Of a stretch of 64,000 nucleotides of DNA, positions 1 through 12,229 are shown piece after piece; the stretch's first letter is position 1, and each line of letters begins with the position of its first letter. The notes under the pieces are model-generated. The model was given only the letters and a program-made list of their open reading frames with translations, was not told where the DNA came from and did no database searches. The translations under genes were made by a program, and so were the position numbers. Where the stretch lies: positions 35,898 to 99,897 of the forward strand of contig JABVXV010000236.1 in the NCBI GenBank assembly GCA_013365325.1, written 5' to 3'. Origin of the DNA: Dipetalonema caudispina. Taxonomy: Eukaryota; Nematoda; Chromadorea; Rhabditida; Onchocercidae.

Positions 1-1788
1 AAATGAATAAAATACGAATTAGATCTATGCAAATAGTGTCAATGAATACAGTCCTACTAATGAATTTCAACTATTTATTGTCAAGTAAATAAAAGGTGTT
101 TTGCAGTTACTGATTATCATCTACTAATTTTTTTTTTTTGTTAAAATATGACAAACCTAATCGAGAATCTCTTGGCAATTTAAGCACTCAGTAAAAGTTG
201 GATGTAATTAAGATAAGTTAAGTTACATGAAAGTTAAACAGACATAAATGTGGTAGGAACAATCTCATAAATATCACCCTAATAACTAATGATGAATGAT
301 TCATTTTTGGGTTTTTTTTTTTTTTTTTTGACGACAAAATGTAAGCAAAACCTTAGCATTATTTTAAATGCTCGTAGAGTTGTCCTGTACAAATATATAA
401 CCATACGGATACTGAGATAACCATTATCATGCGATGCTACTTCAATACGTGATGAAGTACGTAACCATGGATTCTCCTCCTTTACCATCTTCACCTATGC
501 TTGTAAGCTTAATTAATTTTGGTAACTGCTATTGCTTGTATAACACTATATTAATCCGTATTTATATGAAATTATATTCAAAACTATCCTGTAACTTTGA
601 AAATTTACATTAATTTTCAGTAAATAAATTAGTGGATTCAGTCTAAGATAACTTTACATAAATAAATGATTAAATGAAGTCATTAAGAAATGAAGGAAAG
701 AATGGATAGCAGTAATTAAGTTTTTTTTATTAGGAAATTTATTATTAGGAAAGAAATCAAAATGTCTGAGTATAGTGAAAACTTACCAATTTATCTTTAC
801 AATGAGCATTTTCTGTAATCGGTTTAATCAATAGACCACCACAGAGTATTACGACATTGCATAATTTTCGTTTTCCTCGTGCTGTCCGCATACGAAAAAT
901 ATTATTTCGTAGACAAAATATTTGGAAATGTTGTTGGCATTTGGTTAATGTGATACATTTCAGGATTCGTTTTACAGCATCCACCGATTCTAACATCTAT
1001 TTCTTGAAATTTATAGCAAACTTTTACATAATTTCAATAAGATAGCTTTTTTTTTTTTACTAGACAGATACATGGATATGTTTAATATGTGATTGCTATC
1101 GCTGGAAATGTATTGTAATAAACGATTGAATGACGTAGTAATATTTTTTGGCCATTTTCGAACTGTTTTATTCTTCTTCAGAAATTTTTTTCAAATGATT
1201 ATACTGTACAAAAAAAAAAAAAAAAAAGGAAAAATAAACAACGTGTGAGATTAGAAAAATATAGATAAAAACAACGTAGAAAAAATACAGAAACATGCCT
1301 TTCCTAAATTTAATATAATTTAATTTAATTTAACCCACTCATGGTTATACGTTTAACACATAAATTACATGATGGAATAGTAGAAATATACATTAATAAC
1401 ATGTGACAAGCTTAATCAACTATATCCTGAGGTTCCAGTCAATTATACAATAAGAAATAGAAGTGTAGAATCTGCCACTGCGGCATAGCGGCCATTAAGA
1501 ATGATACCATTTGAGGAGTGAAGCGTCATATCAGTTTTCATTAGGCATAAGATATGTAAATGAATGTGCGAAGTTTTTTCGTGATCGTTACACGGGACTC
1601 AGGAATGCATTCATCATTAAAATATGAAGTAGCACCTTAAACTAAACTACTATATTATGTGTCAGATAAACTTAGACGGAAACAATATTATAATCCAGTC
1701 ATCAGAGAATATTAAGATTGATTAAGTATAAAGATCTTCCTTAAATCAGACATCCTTGATATGCAACACATTGAATGGTTGTTGTGGG
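1..1788. other. Left flank, no firm gene
   Basis: No complete gene is visible. Two minus-strand stretches look exon-like. The first, near 430-530, follows an acceptor-like 'caatag' and reads QLPKLIKLTSIGEDGKGGES before a stop. The second, at 775-996, lies between an acceptor-like 'aaatag' and a good donor (GTAAGT). They could belong to a gene that continues off the left edge, or be relics. The rest is AT-rich with A/T homopolymers (1028-1039, 1210-1227). The 3' UTR of WDR24 must also lie here; I saw no AATAAA close to its stop. Confidence 0.4.
902..996 (-). pseudogene. Possible homocysteine methyltransferase C-terminal relic
   Basis: One minus-strand frame reads DVRIGGCCKTNPEMYHINQM and stops 18 codons after the GGCC motif. 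GGCC followed by (K/R)T.PE is the zinc-binding signature at the C-terminus of the homocysteine S-methyltransferase family. None of the family's upstream motifs is found between here and WDR24, where only about 800 bases are available. This is therefore at best a fragment and may be chance. A different frame of the same DNA is open for 79 codons and ends at a good splice donor, so the true coding frame, if any, is unclear. Confidence 0.15.
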
Positions 1789-4700
1789 TTATTGAATACA
1801 GGAATGACCACATCCAGTCGGACATTTTTTGTTCGAAGCAAACCATTCTGCATAATGATGAGGATGACCACCATGTGTACATCCACGACACCAACTCCAA
1901 ATACCGTGAACTGGCAATGAACTGAAATATGTCGCTGTTGGAGGAAGCCTATAACTTCAACTGCATTGACCGACTCTCTTATCACACACGCTTACTTAAA
2001 AGTGAAATTAAAATGGTTTCAATTCGAATTATATTGTTGGAAAATAAGAGAATCAAAAAACAATACCAAAGGGAACAGTTAAAATTGAATTTCTTGAGAC
2101 ATTTCTTGCAATTAGGTGATGATGTCACAGATACTGTCTTGCATTTGGTACATAAAAGTTTAATCGAAGTACTCTAAAATAATGTAATCGGAAATTGATG
2201 GTTTCATTAAAGTCGTTTCATTACAAACTCACTATAAAAAGAATTGATAAGTCAAAACAAGATCAAAATCATATTTATTCAATGATTTAAGAAAAACAAT
2301 CGCTTCAGCTTGCAACATTGTCACGTAAACATATTGGAGGCTGAGTACTTAAAACATGAATATATTCTGAGAGATAAAAAAAATGAATAAATAAAGTGAT
2401 AACAAGAAAAACCTCGTTGCTTAGATTATTAACAGCTGCAATCCAACATAGCTTGATCACTTCTGCGGCCGTATTCCATAGTTCATAGCATTCAAGCATA
2501 TCTGTACAGTATATTTTATCAAATAAACATAATATTTATTTACTAAATAACTTTAACTGAGTTTGATAAAGAGAAAATTATCGAAATTTGCAAATCGCAT
2601 GGTCAGGAATTTGATAATTTTGGACCTAATTATCATTTTCTTTAATTTCTAACAAATCCCAGAAACAAGAAGCGTGCTTTTATAGCCATCATTATTTATT
2701 CTCATTTCTCCCATATACAAACGAAAAATTAAATTCTAATTAGTTCGAATTTATTACCATTAATCGAAACGAGTATCCTGAATTTATATCAGCAGCATAT
2801 TACAAAATTTAGTAAAATGACTTAAACAACAGTATACTCACTAACCACAGAAAAATTAAAACTTAATATTTACCGATATAATCCAGAAACCACAGCTTTT
2901 GAGTACCTAAATCGATGAATTCCTTCGATTTCTCTCCCAGTACTAGTAGCACAGATACGCATGTTTGTACATCACCCTGTAAAGTAACACATTTGTAACG
3001 TCATCATCTTCATGTAATTTCTTCCCATTTCATATGCAGCATATCGTATTAATACTGCGGTATACAACTGTTATTTTATAATTAAATTGTAACCATTGTT
3101 AAATATTAAAGCTGTATGGCAGATTTAATCGATCAAGAAGATAAGGCCTGAAGTTCTTTGACCACAAATTATATGAACTTCAATGTTGTGAAACGCAACT
3201 TCCTGTTCTAAACATTATAATCATTCTACTACGTCTTCAATTAGATAAATTAGAGTTGAAGATTCCGCACGTTTCATGATACAACTATTGCATATCAGCC
3301 AAATGACTTTAATTTACTCAATATTACTAGAAACTTCAATCAAATTTGCGATGAAATGTAACTAAAAACTTACCAAATTAGAGTAAAAATCGAACATAGA
3401 ACACAATAAAGGAAGTGGGTCCCATGACGGAGTACAAGCAAGTTCAGGTCTAATTCTTAAATTTCCTTGAAAAAATGAATAACATCAAAGTCCTTTCGAA
3501 CTTAATTGAAGCATATGTTACTTTTGATTGTTCTCATTCAGCTGCTCAGTTTTCGACAGCTGGTTTCTTTTTCGTTTTGATAACTATCTACAACTACTGT
3601 TGTACTTGTGCTGGGAAATCTTGCACCGCTATGTTGTTATACTTTTTCCACAATTGCTTCATAAAATGGAAAGGTTTAACAGCCAGTATGGTGAACTCTA
3701 AAGTCGCTACCATCACAGAATGGTAGCAAAATTATCTTATAATAAAGAAAGATGTGAGTTGCTAAGTCTTATAATTAAAAACCTTTAATGGAAACATATG
3801 ACTATAGCAGTAATCTGTAGAATTCAACACTTTAATTTCTTGCATCGCTTTCTAATTAAGCTTCATGTAAAAAAGATACTGGTGTGAATAAAAGCTACCA
3901 ATCTGACATCGTTTTAGTTCGCTTGTATGATTTGGCATTCTATCGTCAAGATGTTCTTCGGAACTCGGAGAACAACTTGTTTCACCAGCCTCAAATTCTT
4001 CATACGGTCGAGGTGTAAAAGCTTCCGTCTTCAAATTTGTTGGAGCTTTGAAATCACTGCAAAGAAACCATTTCAGAGAACTCTTGATTCAATGCTTCAT
4101 AAAACTAGCCATATAAGTAGTAATATTTACAGGAATCTAGTTTATTAATGAAATCATTTTACGTAACTACGATCAAAACTGAATGAATCTTTCAACGTAA
4201 TTAATCAAATAAGAACTTCGAAAAAAATGGGAAATTTGGAGGGATTTTCCAAAACTTTAATTACTAACTAAGGAAGTATGAAGTCAGAAAGATCGGTATT
4301 CAATCCGTCAAGGTTCAACTCATTATCACCAAAAAAGAAATCCGATGAAGTAGAAGCCATTTGTGGAACTACGCCGGAAAATATAGACTCCGTAACATCT
4401 TGGCCATCCACGTTTCGTACCACTCCTCCAGACGACAAATTTGAGGGAAAACGAGATCGTGCTGTCGCATCGCTCGCACTAGCGCCATTATTTTTAGCTC
4501 AACGAAACTTTGCTTAAATGTAACATCTAATGAATTCTTCCCGCTTGTCAATTTTTCGAAATTCTGAATTTCCTGAGACTCAATTATAAATGGTTTGCTA
4601 AAAAATATTTTGAAGTTCTGAAAAAGGAAAAAACAAATTAAAAGCAATGAATTTACTGTTTGTATTTTCATGATTACTAGGAGAAGCTTCCCCGCTTGAT

Positions 4701-7662
4701 GGTTTTTCAAAAAATGAGGTAAATGCGCAGATAAGACCAACAATACGCCACGTATGAGCAATATCATATTTCTTTATATCTTCAGCCACACGACTGTTGT
4801 GAAAACATAACGATGAAGCATCTTCACCATACAATTTGTACCTAAATAAATGCATAGTAAGACTATCATATAACAGCGCTGGAATTGACTTTAAAAAGGA
4901 TGGATGTAAAATGTATTGAATGTAATCATCTGTCGTAATAATGCGAGATTGTGAATTGTTTAGAAAGAATAAACAGAACGAAAAGGCTATCAAAAATACC
5001 AAAAAACAAATATGTGGGGAAAAAAACTGACTGTGAAAACCACTAACTTTTTGGCTAAAGTAACAAAGTGCTGTGGTGAAACTTGAGTATTTTTTTCAGT
5101 TGGTTCACAGCAAATTAAATAACTGGGAATACTCGATTGGAACGGATCGTACTTCCGTCTCCTTGGTGCAAATGTTTCACCTTTGCGCGCTTTCTCTCGC
5201 TCAATCAGTGATTCGTTTTTCAAATTCAATTGACTGCTTACTGAAAAATTATTCACTGGAAATTTTCGAACAATGTAACTTTATTTGTCACCTTAATTTC
5301 TAATTTTTAAAATACTTCAAAAACTAGTATGAAAAATTATGCCTAGAAAAGGTAGTTCTCTGCATGAATCTACTGTGCTTTTTATTCATCACTACAGCAA
5401 TAATTTTTTAATTTGTTATTCTTGCTTCTACAAATAAAGTGCATTTTATGTCCAAGAATGTTTATCTGCTGCTCGTCTCCTCAATCGGAGATCTTTGGAA
5501 TGTGAACTGAGACGTGGTAACGCAAAACATATTACTTTTTTGTCAGATGCATGTACATTTGAGGAGTACAAAGAGAGTCATTACCTGCAATAGCTACGGT
5601 ACCAGCAGGTGATATGTCAACTGCGATATCACTCACATGGTTCATTGGATGATGAGCATTTTCCACGAAATGCATTACCAATAACCCATCTTTGCCAGCC
5701 GATAAAAATATTTCTGAATCGTCCTCTTTCCAAGCCAGATCTAGAAAATTACACATTTGAATTACCTATTTCTGAGGTATAAAAGGATGCATGACAATAT
5801 AATTCATGATGTACAGCTTTAACTTACCAGAGCATATATCACGATGTTCGTCGAAACTAGCAAAAGGCAAGAATGGTCTTCGTATATCCCAAACATGTAT
5901 GTTTATATCGCTTACCACAGAACAGCTGGCCACCTAAGAATAACCAAATAACTAGACTTAGTATAAACAAATTAATGTTATTAATTATCCCACAAGAAAG
6001 TTGAACTAAATTTTACATAAATATTCATTAATATCAATAAAAAAACATCTCAAATGTCTGCTTAACCAACCTGGTATTTGTGCATTGGCCTCCAGTAAAC
6101 TCGGGAAACAGATGCTGTAGCTTCCACCGAATACATCGATGAATTTGATTGACTTTCGGAACGATCAAACCATTTCCAGACCTTTAATTCTATGAGTAGT
6201 TCTTGTAATATGTTTATTAATAGACATAAAAGTATTTACTCCAGAATTAATTTTATTTACTTAAAAAATGAGTTGAGAAAATCATACCCTTATAAATTTA
6301 TCTCTGCCAGCGGTAGCAATCAGATTCTGATCGTCATAACTTGGATTCAGTGCAATACTAGATGGACCATGATGTGCTACAAACTGGTATAGTGGTCGGT
6401 CATTTTTACGTAAATCCCAGAAACGCACAGAACCGCCATCATCTGCAGCTACAAATATGTCATAGTGGTTAGGATGGATACCGAATTGCATATCACGAAC
6501 AGGGTCACATGAACCGCTCCTGAAAACGAATTAATGACTAAAATTTAGTTTAAAATGACTTTGATGGTGGTGAAAACATGGATATCCTTCGAAATCCTTG
6601 AAAAATGAATAAACTACCACCAGAAAAGCGTGTTTATAGTAGTAATATAGATACATCATTGCAAGAGACTCACGACACAACAGCTTACATGAATTTTTTG
6701 ACTGGTTCCGGCATTCGAAAATCGTACTGAATCACTGCTGCATCTTTAGCTCCGCTAATCAATGTATTGTGATCAGTCTGATGAAAGCATACTTTGGTCG
6801 CTGAACGAGTATGAGCCTTGTAGGTATGGTCTGCAAACATCTACTACTGCAATTATATAGAAAGCGTCTAAACTATTTTCCAATACAGTTAGTTTTCAAA
6901 TTTTCTTGTACATTTCTAAATAAATCTCTTTTTACATTATTTTATTTCTTAAATCAAGGAAAAATAGTACGCAAGGCAGCTTTATCGACATTCCACAAGA
7001 CCACAGCTCCATTCGTCGAAGTTGTAGCTATCATATTATCTAGAAAAAATGACCGTTAAAAAGTGAATTTAACATTTACTATATTTCAGTGTTCATTAGG
7101 ATAACAGCTTGAACTTGCTGAAATAATTTAATTACCAAAATTAAAAAGCATAGAGAAGTGTTATTTACAGCAGCTGTTGAAATTAGGTGGCGGAAAGTCA
7201 CACGACCTAGTTTTGCGCCATTCACTGCACTATATAACTAAAATTAAAAAAAAAAAAAACACGACTAGCCGCAAGAAAATAACTGCTAAAAGGCAAACCG
7301 ATTATATGACTCCATGAAACATGACTTGCTGAATACATTAAATTCAATCGCCGACTACGCACTGAACGAAAGTCAGCAACAAAATTAAATCCATTCTCTT
7401 CGATTGCAAAAATTTTCAACACTGGAACATCATAAACATTTGAAGCATTTTTCGTGATATTTTAAAAAGGCATCATAAAGGTAATATTCCATCAAATATC
7501 TATCATATGATCAAATGAAAATTAAATTGGAAGAAAAAGCGAACATCCTTTACTGCCAGCAGCTGCTACTCGTGTGAAATATTTATTTGGAGCAATCGAA
7601 TCAATTTGTTCTTGCAAATCGACAATGACACTTTGACGATGACTTCCCTTCCCTACGTGCAT
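1789..7662 (-). CDS. WDR24 ortholog, GATOR2 complex subunit
   Basis: GATOR2 relieves GATOR1 inhibition of mTORC1 at the lysosome when amino acids are present. I joined 18 exons: 7662-7554, 7421-7299, 7039-6971, 6830-6689, 6519-6288, 6181-6071, 5933-5828, 5740-5585, 5255-5048, 4841-4657, 4497-4320, 4056-3899, 3706-3598, 3449-3374, 2976-2874, 2501-2413, 2173-2067, 1921-1789. All phases agree and give 797 aa; the human protein is about 790. Residues 1-350 are WD repeats (VWDIRRPFLPFASFDEHRD; GRDKFIRVWKW). A low-complexity linker of about 280 residues follows, then the helical segment DYIDMLECYELWNTAAEVIK. The C-terminal zinc domain begins CTKC and ends WCRGCTHGGHPHHYAEWF..CPTGCGHSC, typical of WDR24 rather than WDR59. 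The ATG lies 8 nt after 'ttgcag', a possible trans-splice acceptor. The donor of exon 11 (4320) and the acceptors of exons 9, 11 and 13 are the weakest points. Confidence 0.93.
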
Positions 7663-8186
7663 TGGCTTTTCTGCAATGTAATTCACTTAAAAAAGTTAAA
7701 AAAAGACCATCTATGACAAGAGACCTAACTCTGGCCTGAAAAATTCCAAAATAGCAAAGCTCAAAAAATTTTCACTCGGATACTATGCGAACATATTATA
7801 ACTTTCCTGTCGAATATATCCTTAGTTGTAAACAATTAATAAAAGAACCTCTTACGATTCTTTACCGCCTCTTCCCGATACCAGTACTAGTCCTCTCCTC
7901 AATCTCAATTTTCAGCACAATAGTATTTTTAGTGAATGTAAGAGCCCTCCTCATAGCTGCGGTTTTTCTGTCCCTCTGTTCAAAAAAAATAATATGGAAA
8001 CTGAAATTCATATGATTTCATCGATTTCAAGAAATCATCTAGAACGCATTCCACTAAATATATAATAAACGGAAGACAACTGTAATATTGAAAAATTTTA
8101 AAATACAAACAAAAAATTTATTTTCAATATTCATTACACATACACTATGCATTAACTGTTATAGAACAAAGTAATAAATACATCAT
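7663..8186. other. MRE11-WDR24 intergenic spacer
   Basis: About 525 bases separate the MRE11 stop from the WDR24 start, with both genes on the minus strand. It holds the MRE11 polyadenylation signal and an acceptor-like 'ttgcag' 8 nt before the WDR24 ATG. A plus-strand ORF at 7785-8015 is rich in F, I and L and resembles nothing I know. Confidence 0.6.
8117..8122 (-). terminator. MRE11 polyadenylation signal AATAAA
   Basis: A canonical AATAAA on the minus strand lies about 65 nt past the MRE11 stop codon, a normal distance for a 3' end. Confidence 0.55.
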
Positions 8187-11100
8187 TCACTCGATACTTT
8201 TCAATCCTTGAATATTAACACTCCGAATCTTTCTGATATCGGAATTTATTAATTCCTCGAACTGTTCCAAAAATTGATGGCTTGGCTGCAAAAACAAATG
8301 CAGGATAGTAATCGGAAAGGCAAAGGACTATCTACGCATGGAAATAAAAACTTTGATTCACTTTGGAAATGTTTGTCTTTGCACAAATACTTGGGGAATT
8401 TTCATGTTTACAACAACTATATAAATATAGTAAATTACAGATAATACTTACGATTTTATCGAAAGAAAGAAAGTCATCGTATGAAACTTTGCAAAGAGCA
8501 TCAATCAATTTCTTCTTTTTAACTTGTAAATTTTCAATAAGCGGTTTGTTTTTAACTCGTCTTCCATCTTCCTGTTCAACTTGAAATTTCACAACATCGT
8601 TCAATGTTTCCGTATCGAGTACCATGAGTGTGTCATTGTCTTGTGCGGCAAAATGAGTGTTGACCTGAAATAGACACGGAAGTTTGCAAAAAATTTTGAC
8701 GAGAACATTTCTATTTCAAAGTCTTTATAAAATATTTCAAGGGAATAATCGCATAAAATAAACAGCATAAATCCGCTACAAGCAAAATATTAAAAGTGAG
8801 AGGTAGGAAAGAACTTGTAAAAGCAAAATGTAACAGTAGTTACGCTGTATCCTCAAAGTCAATATGATTATTTTTAACCCAGTCCCTACAGAAAATTATA
8901 ATGATGGAATTATTTAATCAATCAAATATGCAGTGAAGACCAAAAAGTATACTTCTTATAGTGAAATCACTGCTCTAATCAATGAATATTTGATGGCCAT
9001 AGGAGTGTCTATCAGTCTCAGCGAAAAGTGAAGTGTTCTACTGGCCAATGGTTTCTAATCCACTGTCACTTTTTTAAAAAGAAACCTTACTATTTCTTCA
9101 ACCGTTGTTGCTCTTTCTATATTTGTAACAGCTTTAAAACCATCTCTTTCCTTTCCTTCTTTTTTTGATTTCATTATTTTAACAGTTATCATATCGGATG
9201 GATTTGCTATTCTTTTTGCATATGCGGCACCAAACTGTCGACAATTTAATTTCTAAAATAATAAATTATTTCGCAAGAAAAACATGAAAATCTTTTAATA
9301 AGAGATGACTCACAAGATAATTAACCCTTCAAAGTTATTAGATCAATGTACTGCATCCGACGTAGCTTACCATAATATTAGCCCATGATTCCGGATAGGT
9401 TACTCGAAGGCGTAATAACGGAGGATAAGCTTGCCTAGTTGTTTTCACTTTTTCAGCTTCTGCCAACATTTTCTCAACTTCTGCTGCTATCACTTTTTCA
9501 TCCTTCAAAATTCCGGTAGCATAAAAAGCAAAAAGAATGCTAAAAAAAATGAAAATAAAAAGGAATATCTTTCAAACTATATAATTTACAAACAACAAAG
9601 AGTAAACGAACAGGCATATTTTTTGGTCGGCTATTTTTTGAAGCAGTGGAAGGTGGCTTAACAGTAATTGCTAAATCAGCGAAAAGTATCTGTCGAGGTG
9701 TTTCCAGAGCTATTTTTTGAGAAAAGAATTTGCGTCCACTAATTGTAACAAGAGCAATATGCTTCGGTTTAGCTTCTTCTGGTGAAAGCGCAGTAGCCAC
9801 GGTACTACCTGGTTGTATTATGTAGAAACCTGGAATATAGCTAATTCATAACACAAAAAGCAGTGTACGAAACTTCCGAATTGAATTAAATAAAAATTGA
9901 AAAGTCCTAAAACTTATTAACTCTTACCATCACCGCAGACGTTAACGCCATTTTCATAATATTGTGGATCTGGAAATAATTATTAAACTGTATATATTGT
10001 AATTAATGCAATAAAATTAAGATAACTTACATACATCCTTTTCAAAAGCTAAAATCAATGAATGAAGGATCAAGCGAATGCAGTAAAGTAATTTAAAGTT
10101 TCGAATCACTACTCAATTTATTTTTCTTAAGAACTTCAATCGCTCCTGTTGATTAATCATTCAGTGATTATGTAAAATGACCACCTATACAAGCACTCAG
10201 CAATCTGCCACTGGAAGAATTCAAAAAACCAACCAATTTTACATTCATGCTCGTGTCCCCAAATAATGAGATCAAAAAATGATGGAATAAGACTTTCAGG
10301 AAGATGTCCACCAGTTGATCGTTCACGTGTTCGCACTGGCCGATTTTGATGCAAAACAAGTATATTGAACCATGACTCCGTATCTTCTTTCGGGCGTAAA
10401 AATCGAATTTCCTCTTCTAAAAAATATTTCATTATTTACAGAGAACTAAAAATGCTTTCATAATTGAAATAATCATTCATATATTTTCGATATTGATAAT
10501 TCAAATGAATTGGTAGAAATACAAAAATTCCAACAAATATCAGTTTGAGGTTTTAAATGCAACCTCGAAATGCTCTACACAAGCGATCATCCCGCTGACT
10601 TCCAATGCCATACAGTGCTAATTTCGTTTTTCCTTTCATCAGCAGTAACGGTGAAACAACAAACTGATCAATTTCTTCAAATTTACCAAACAAATTGAGA
10701 AGGCCTGACTCATGTAACACGTCTAGCGCTGTTAAACCCTTTAAATTTTCTTACATTAAAAGTAGACTGGAATAAATATGAACGAACACAGTCGTATGTA
10801 TAAATATTTCTGTATCAATTTCATATCGTGAGTGTCACTAACAACGACCTAAAGTTCGATAATACATGAGTTCAAGGTATCATATGTTAATGAATCAAGT
10901 ACTGCAAAGCAGTAATTCGACCCTCAATATGTGTGCTATTAAATTGAATGAAATCATCGTAAATTACATTATTATTTTCAATTCTTACCTTTCCAGTAAG
11001 ATCATCATGGTTTCCATGTATTGTGAATATCGGTAAACCAACGTTAATGTTACTATCCTAAACATGAAATGTGATTCCACACACAAAAAACCATGCATAA

Positions 11101-12229
11101 AAGTCAGGTGTAGAAAAATGATTTTACACAACATTAAAATATTACGCCATTCTTATATACTCGTTTTGTTAATACAAATAATTTGATTATATATATATAT
11201 ATATAATTATTAGATATGGTAAAACAACAAGTCTCACTAAATATAGTCACATTGTCTTATAACATTTGAGATTAGTGTCGATAAGGTAGAAATTTTTGAG
11301 AGTAATATAAACAAATTTTGTTTATAACACTCTCAAATGTTTCAGAAAGTAAAGGTTAATTTCATAACCATGTATGGCGTACATTACGAATAACGCGATT
11401 TGATATAAAAATTTCTTAAGTATAATTTGAAAACAGTAATACCTCATAATTTACATTGCCAAAGGCACTGTGTGCAAAATTTACAGCTGGATCACTCAGA
11501 AAGCGAAGAGCCACGGGATGATCGTTTAGGCAATATCGACGGAGTAATCGTGTCACGCGGTGTTGCATTTCACGCGATGGATTATTTTCATGGTATAAGT
11601 CACCGCCTAAAATTGATTTCGTTCTAATCATCGTTTGGTTTAGATATTAGTGGATCGTTTAGATATTAGTGGATCGGAGTATCTGGCCTTAGTCGATCTT
11701 AAATTCAATATGCCTAACATGCTTTAGTATTACGTGGTCATTGCTTATTATGGTAATATCACTTATCATAATCTTACATCATGATAAGATTGCCAAGTTA
11801 GGTTTTGTAATTTAAATCTTATACAACAAAGATTTTGCCTTGTGAAGAAACATTTTAAGATTAACACTAAGAGAAAATAAGACAAAGATACCCAACAAGA
11901 CGAAATCAACTTTTTCCCTGCTAGCAATTTGTAGAACTTCTTCAAACGTTCTTATCGAATCCTCATCACGACCCAAAATTTTCTCCGCAAATCCTATATG
12001 CAAATCAGTGGCAACTAATATTCGCACCTTCAAAATAAAATTATCGTATGTAACATAAGAAACATTTCTTGTTAAATAATTACTATAACAGCATAGAATT
12101 ACTATAACAACTAACTATTTAGAATAAAATCTGATAAATAATAAAAATATGCAATCAACTAACATGGTCACTTCGTGGTGTTTCCTCAATCTGCGACGAC
12201 TCCACAAATGTGTCACCCATTTCTGTCAT
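8187..12229 (-). CDS. MRE11 double-strand-break repair nuclease
   Basis: MRE11 is the Mn-dependent nuclease of the MRE11-RAD50-NBS1 complex, which resects DNA ends and tethers breaks in the nucleus. I joined 12 exons: 12229-12164, 12027-11892, 11606-11443, 11057-10989, 10738-10564, 10416-10234, 9969-9928, 9829-9663, 9502-9371, 9252-9091, 8664-8452, 8285-8187. All phases agree (1608 nt, 535 aa). All phosphoesterase motifs are present: ATDLHIG (D30, H32), GGDLYHEN (D70), IHGNHDD (N138, H139), VLHQNR and IWGHEHECK. The capping domain (FYIIQPGSTVATALSP, PPLLRLRVTYP) and the DNA-binding region (FGAAYAKRIANP) follow. The protein ends soon after the helical region equivalent to about residue 530 of the 708-aa human protein; the Gly-Arg-rich and acidic tail is absent. 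The donor of exon 8 (ACT|GTTAAG) is the least certain junction. Confidence 0.96.
11639..11676. repeat. 19-bp tandem duplication
   Basis: Two perfect copies of TTTAGATATTAGTGGATCG stand head to tail in the intron between MRE11 exons 2 and 3. It is probably a replication-slippage product. Confidence 0.9.

Noticed and set aside
1929..2177. Plus-strand 82-codon ORF
   Set aside because: It is antisense to the WDR24 zinc-domain exon 2173-2067 (CTKC...KKC), which clearly codes on the minus strand.
3475..3726. Plus-strand 83-codon ORF
   Set aside because: It is antisense to the WDR24 exon at 3706-3598, which joins its neighbours in phase.
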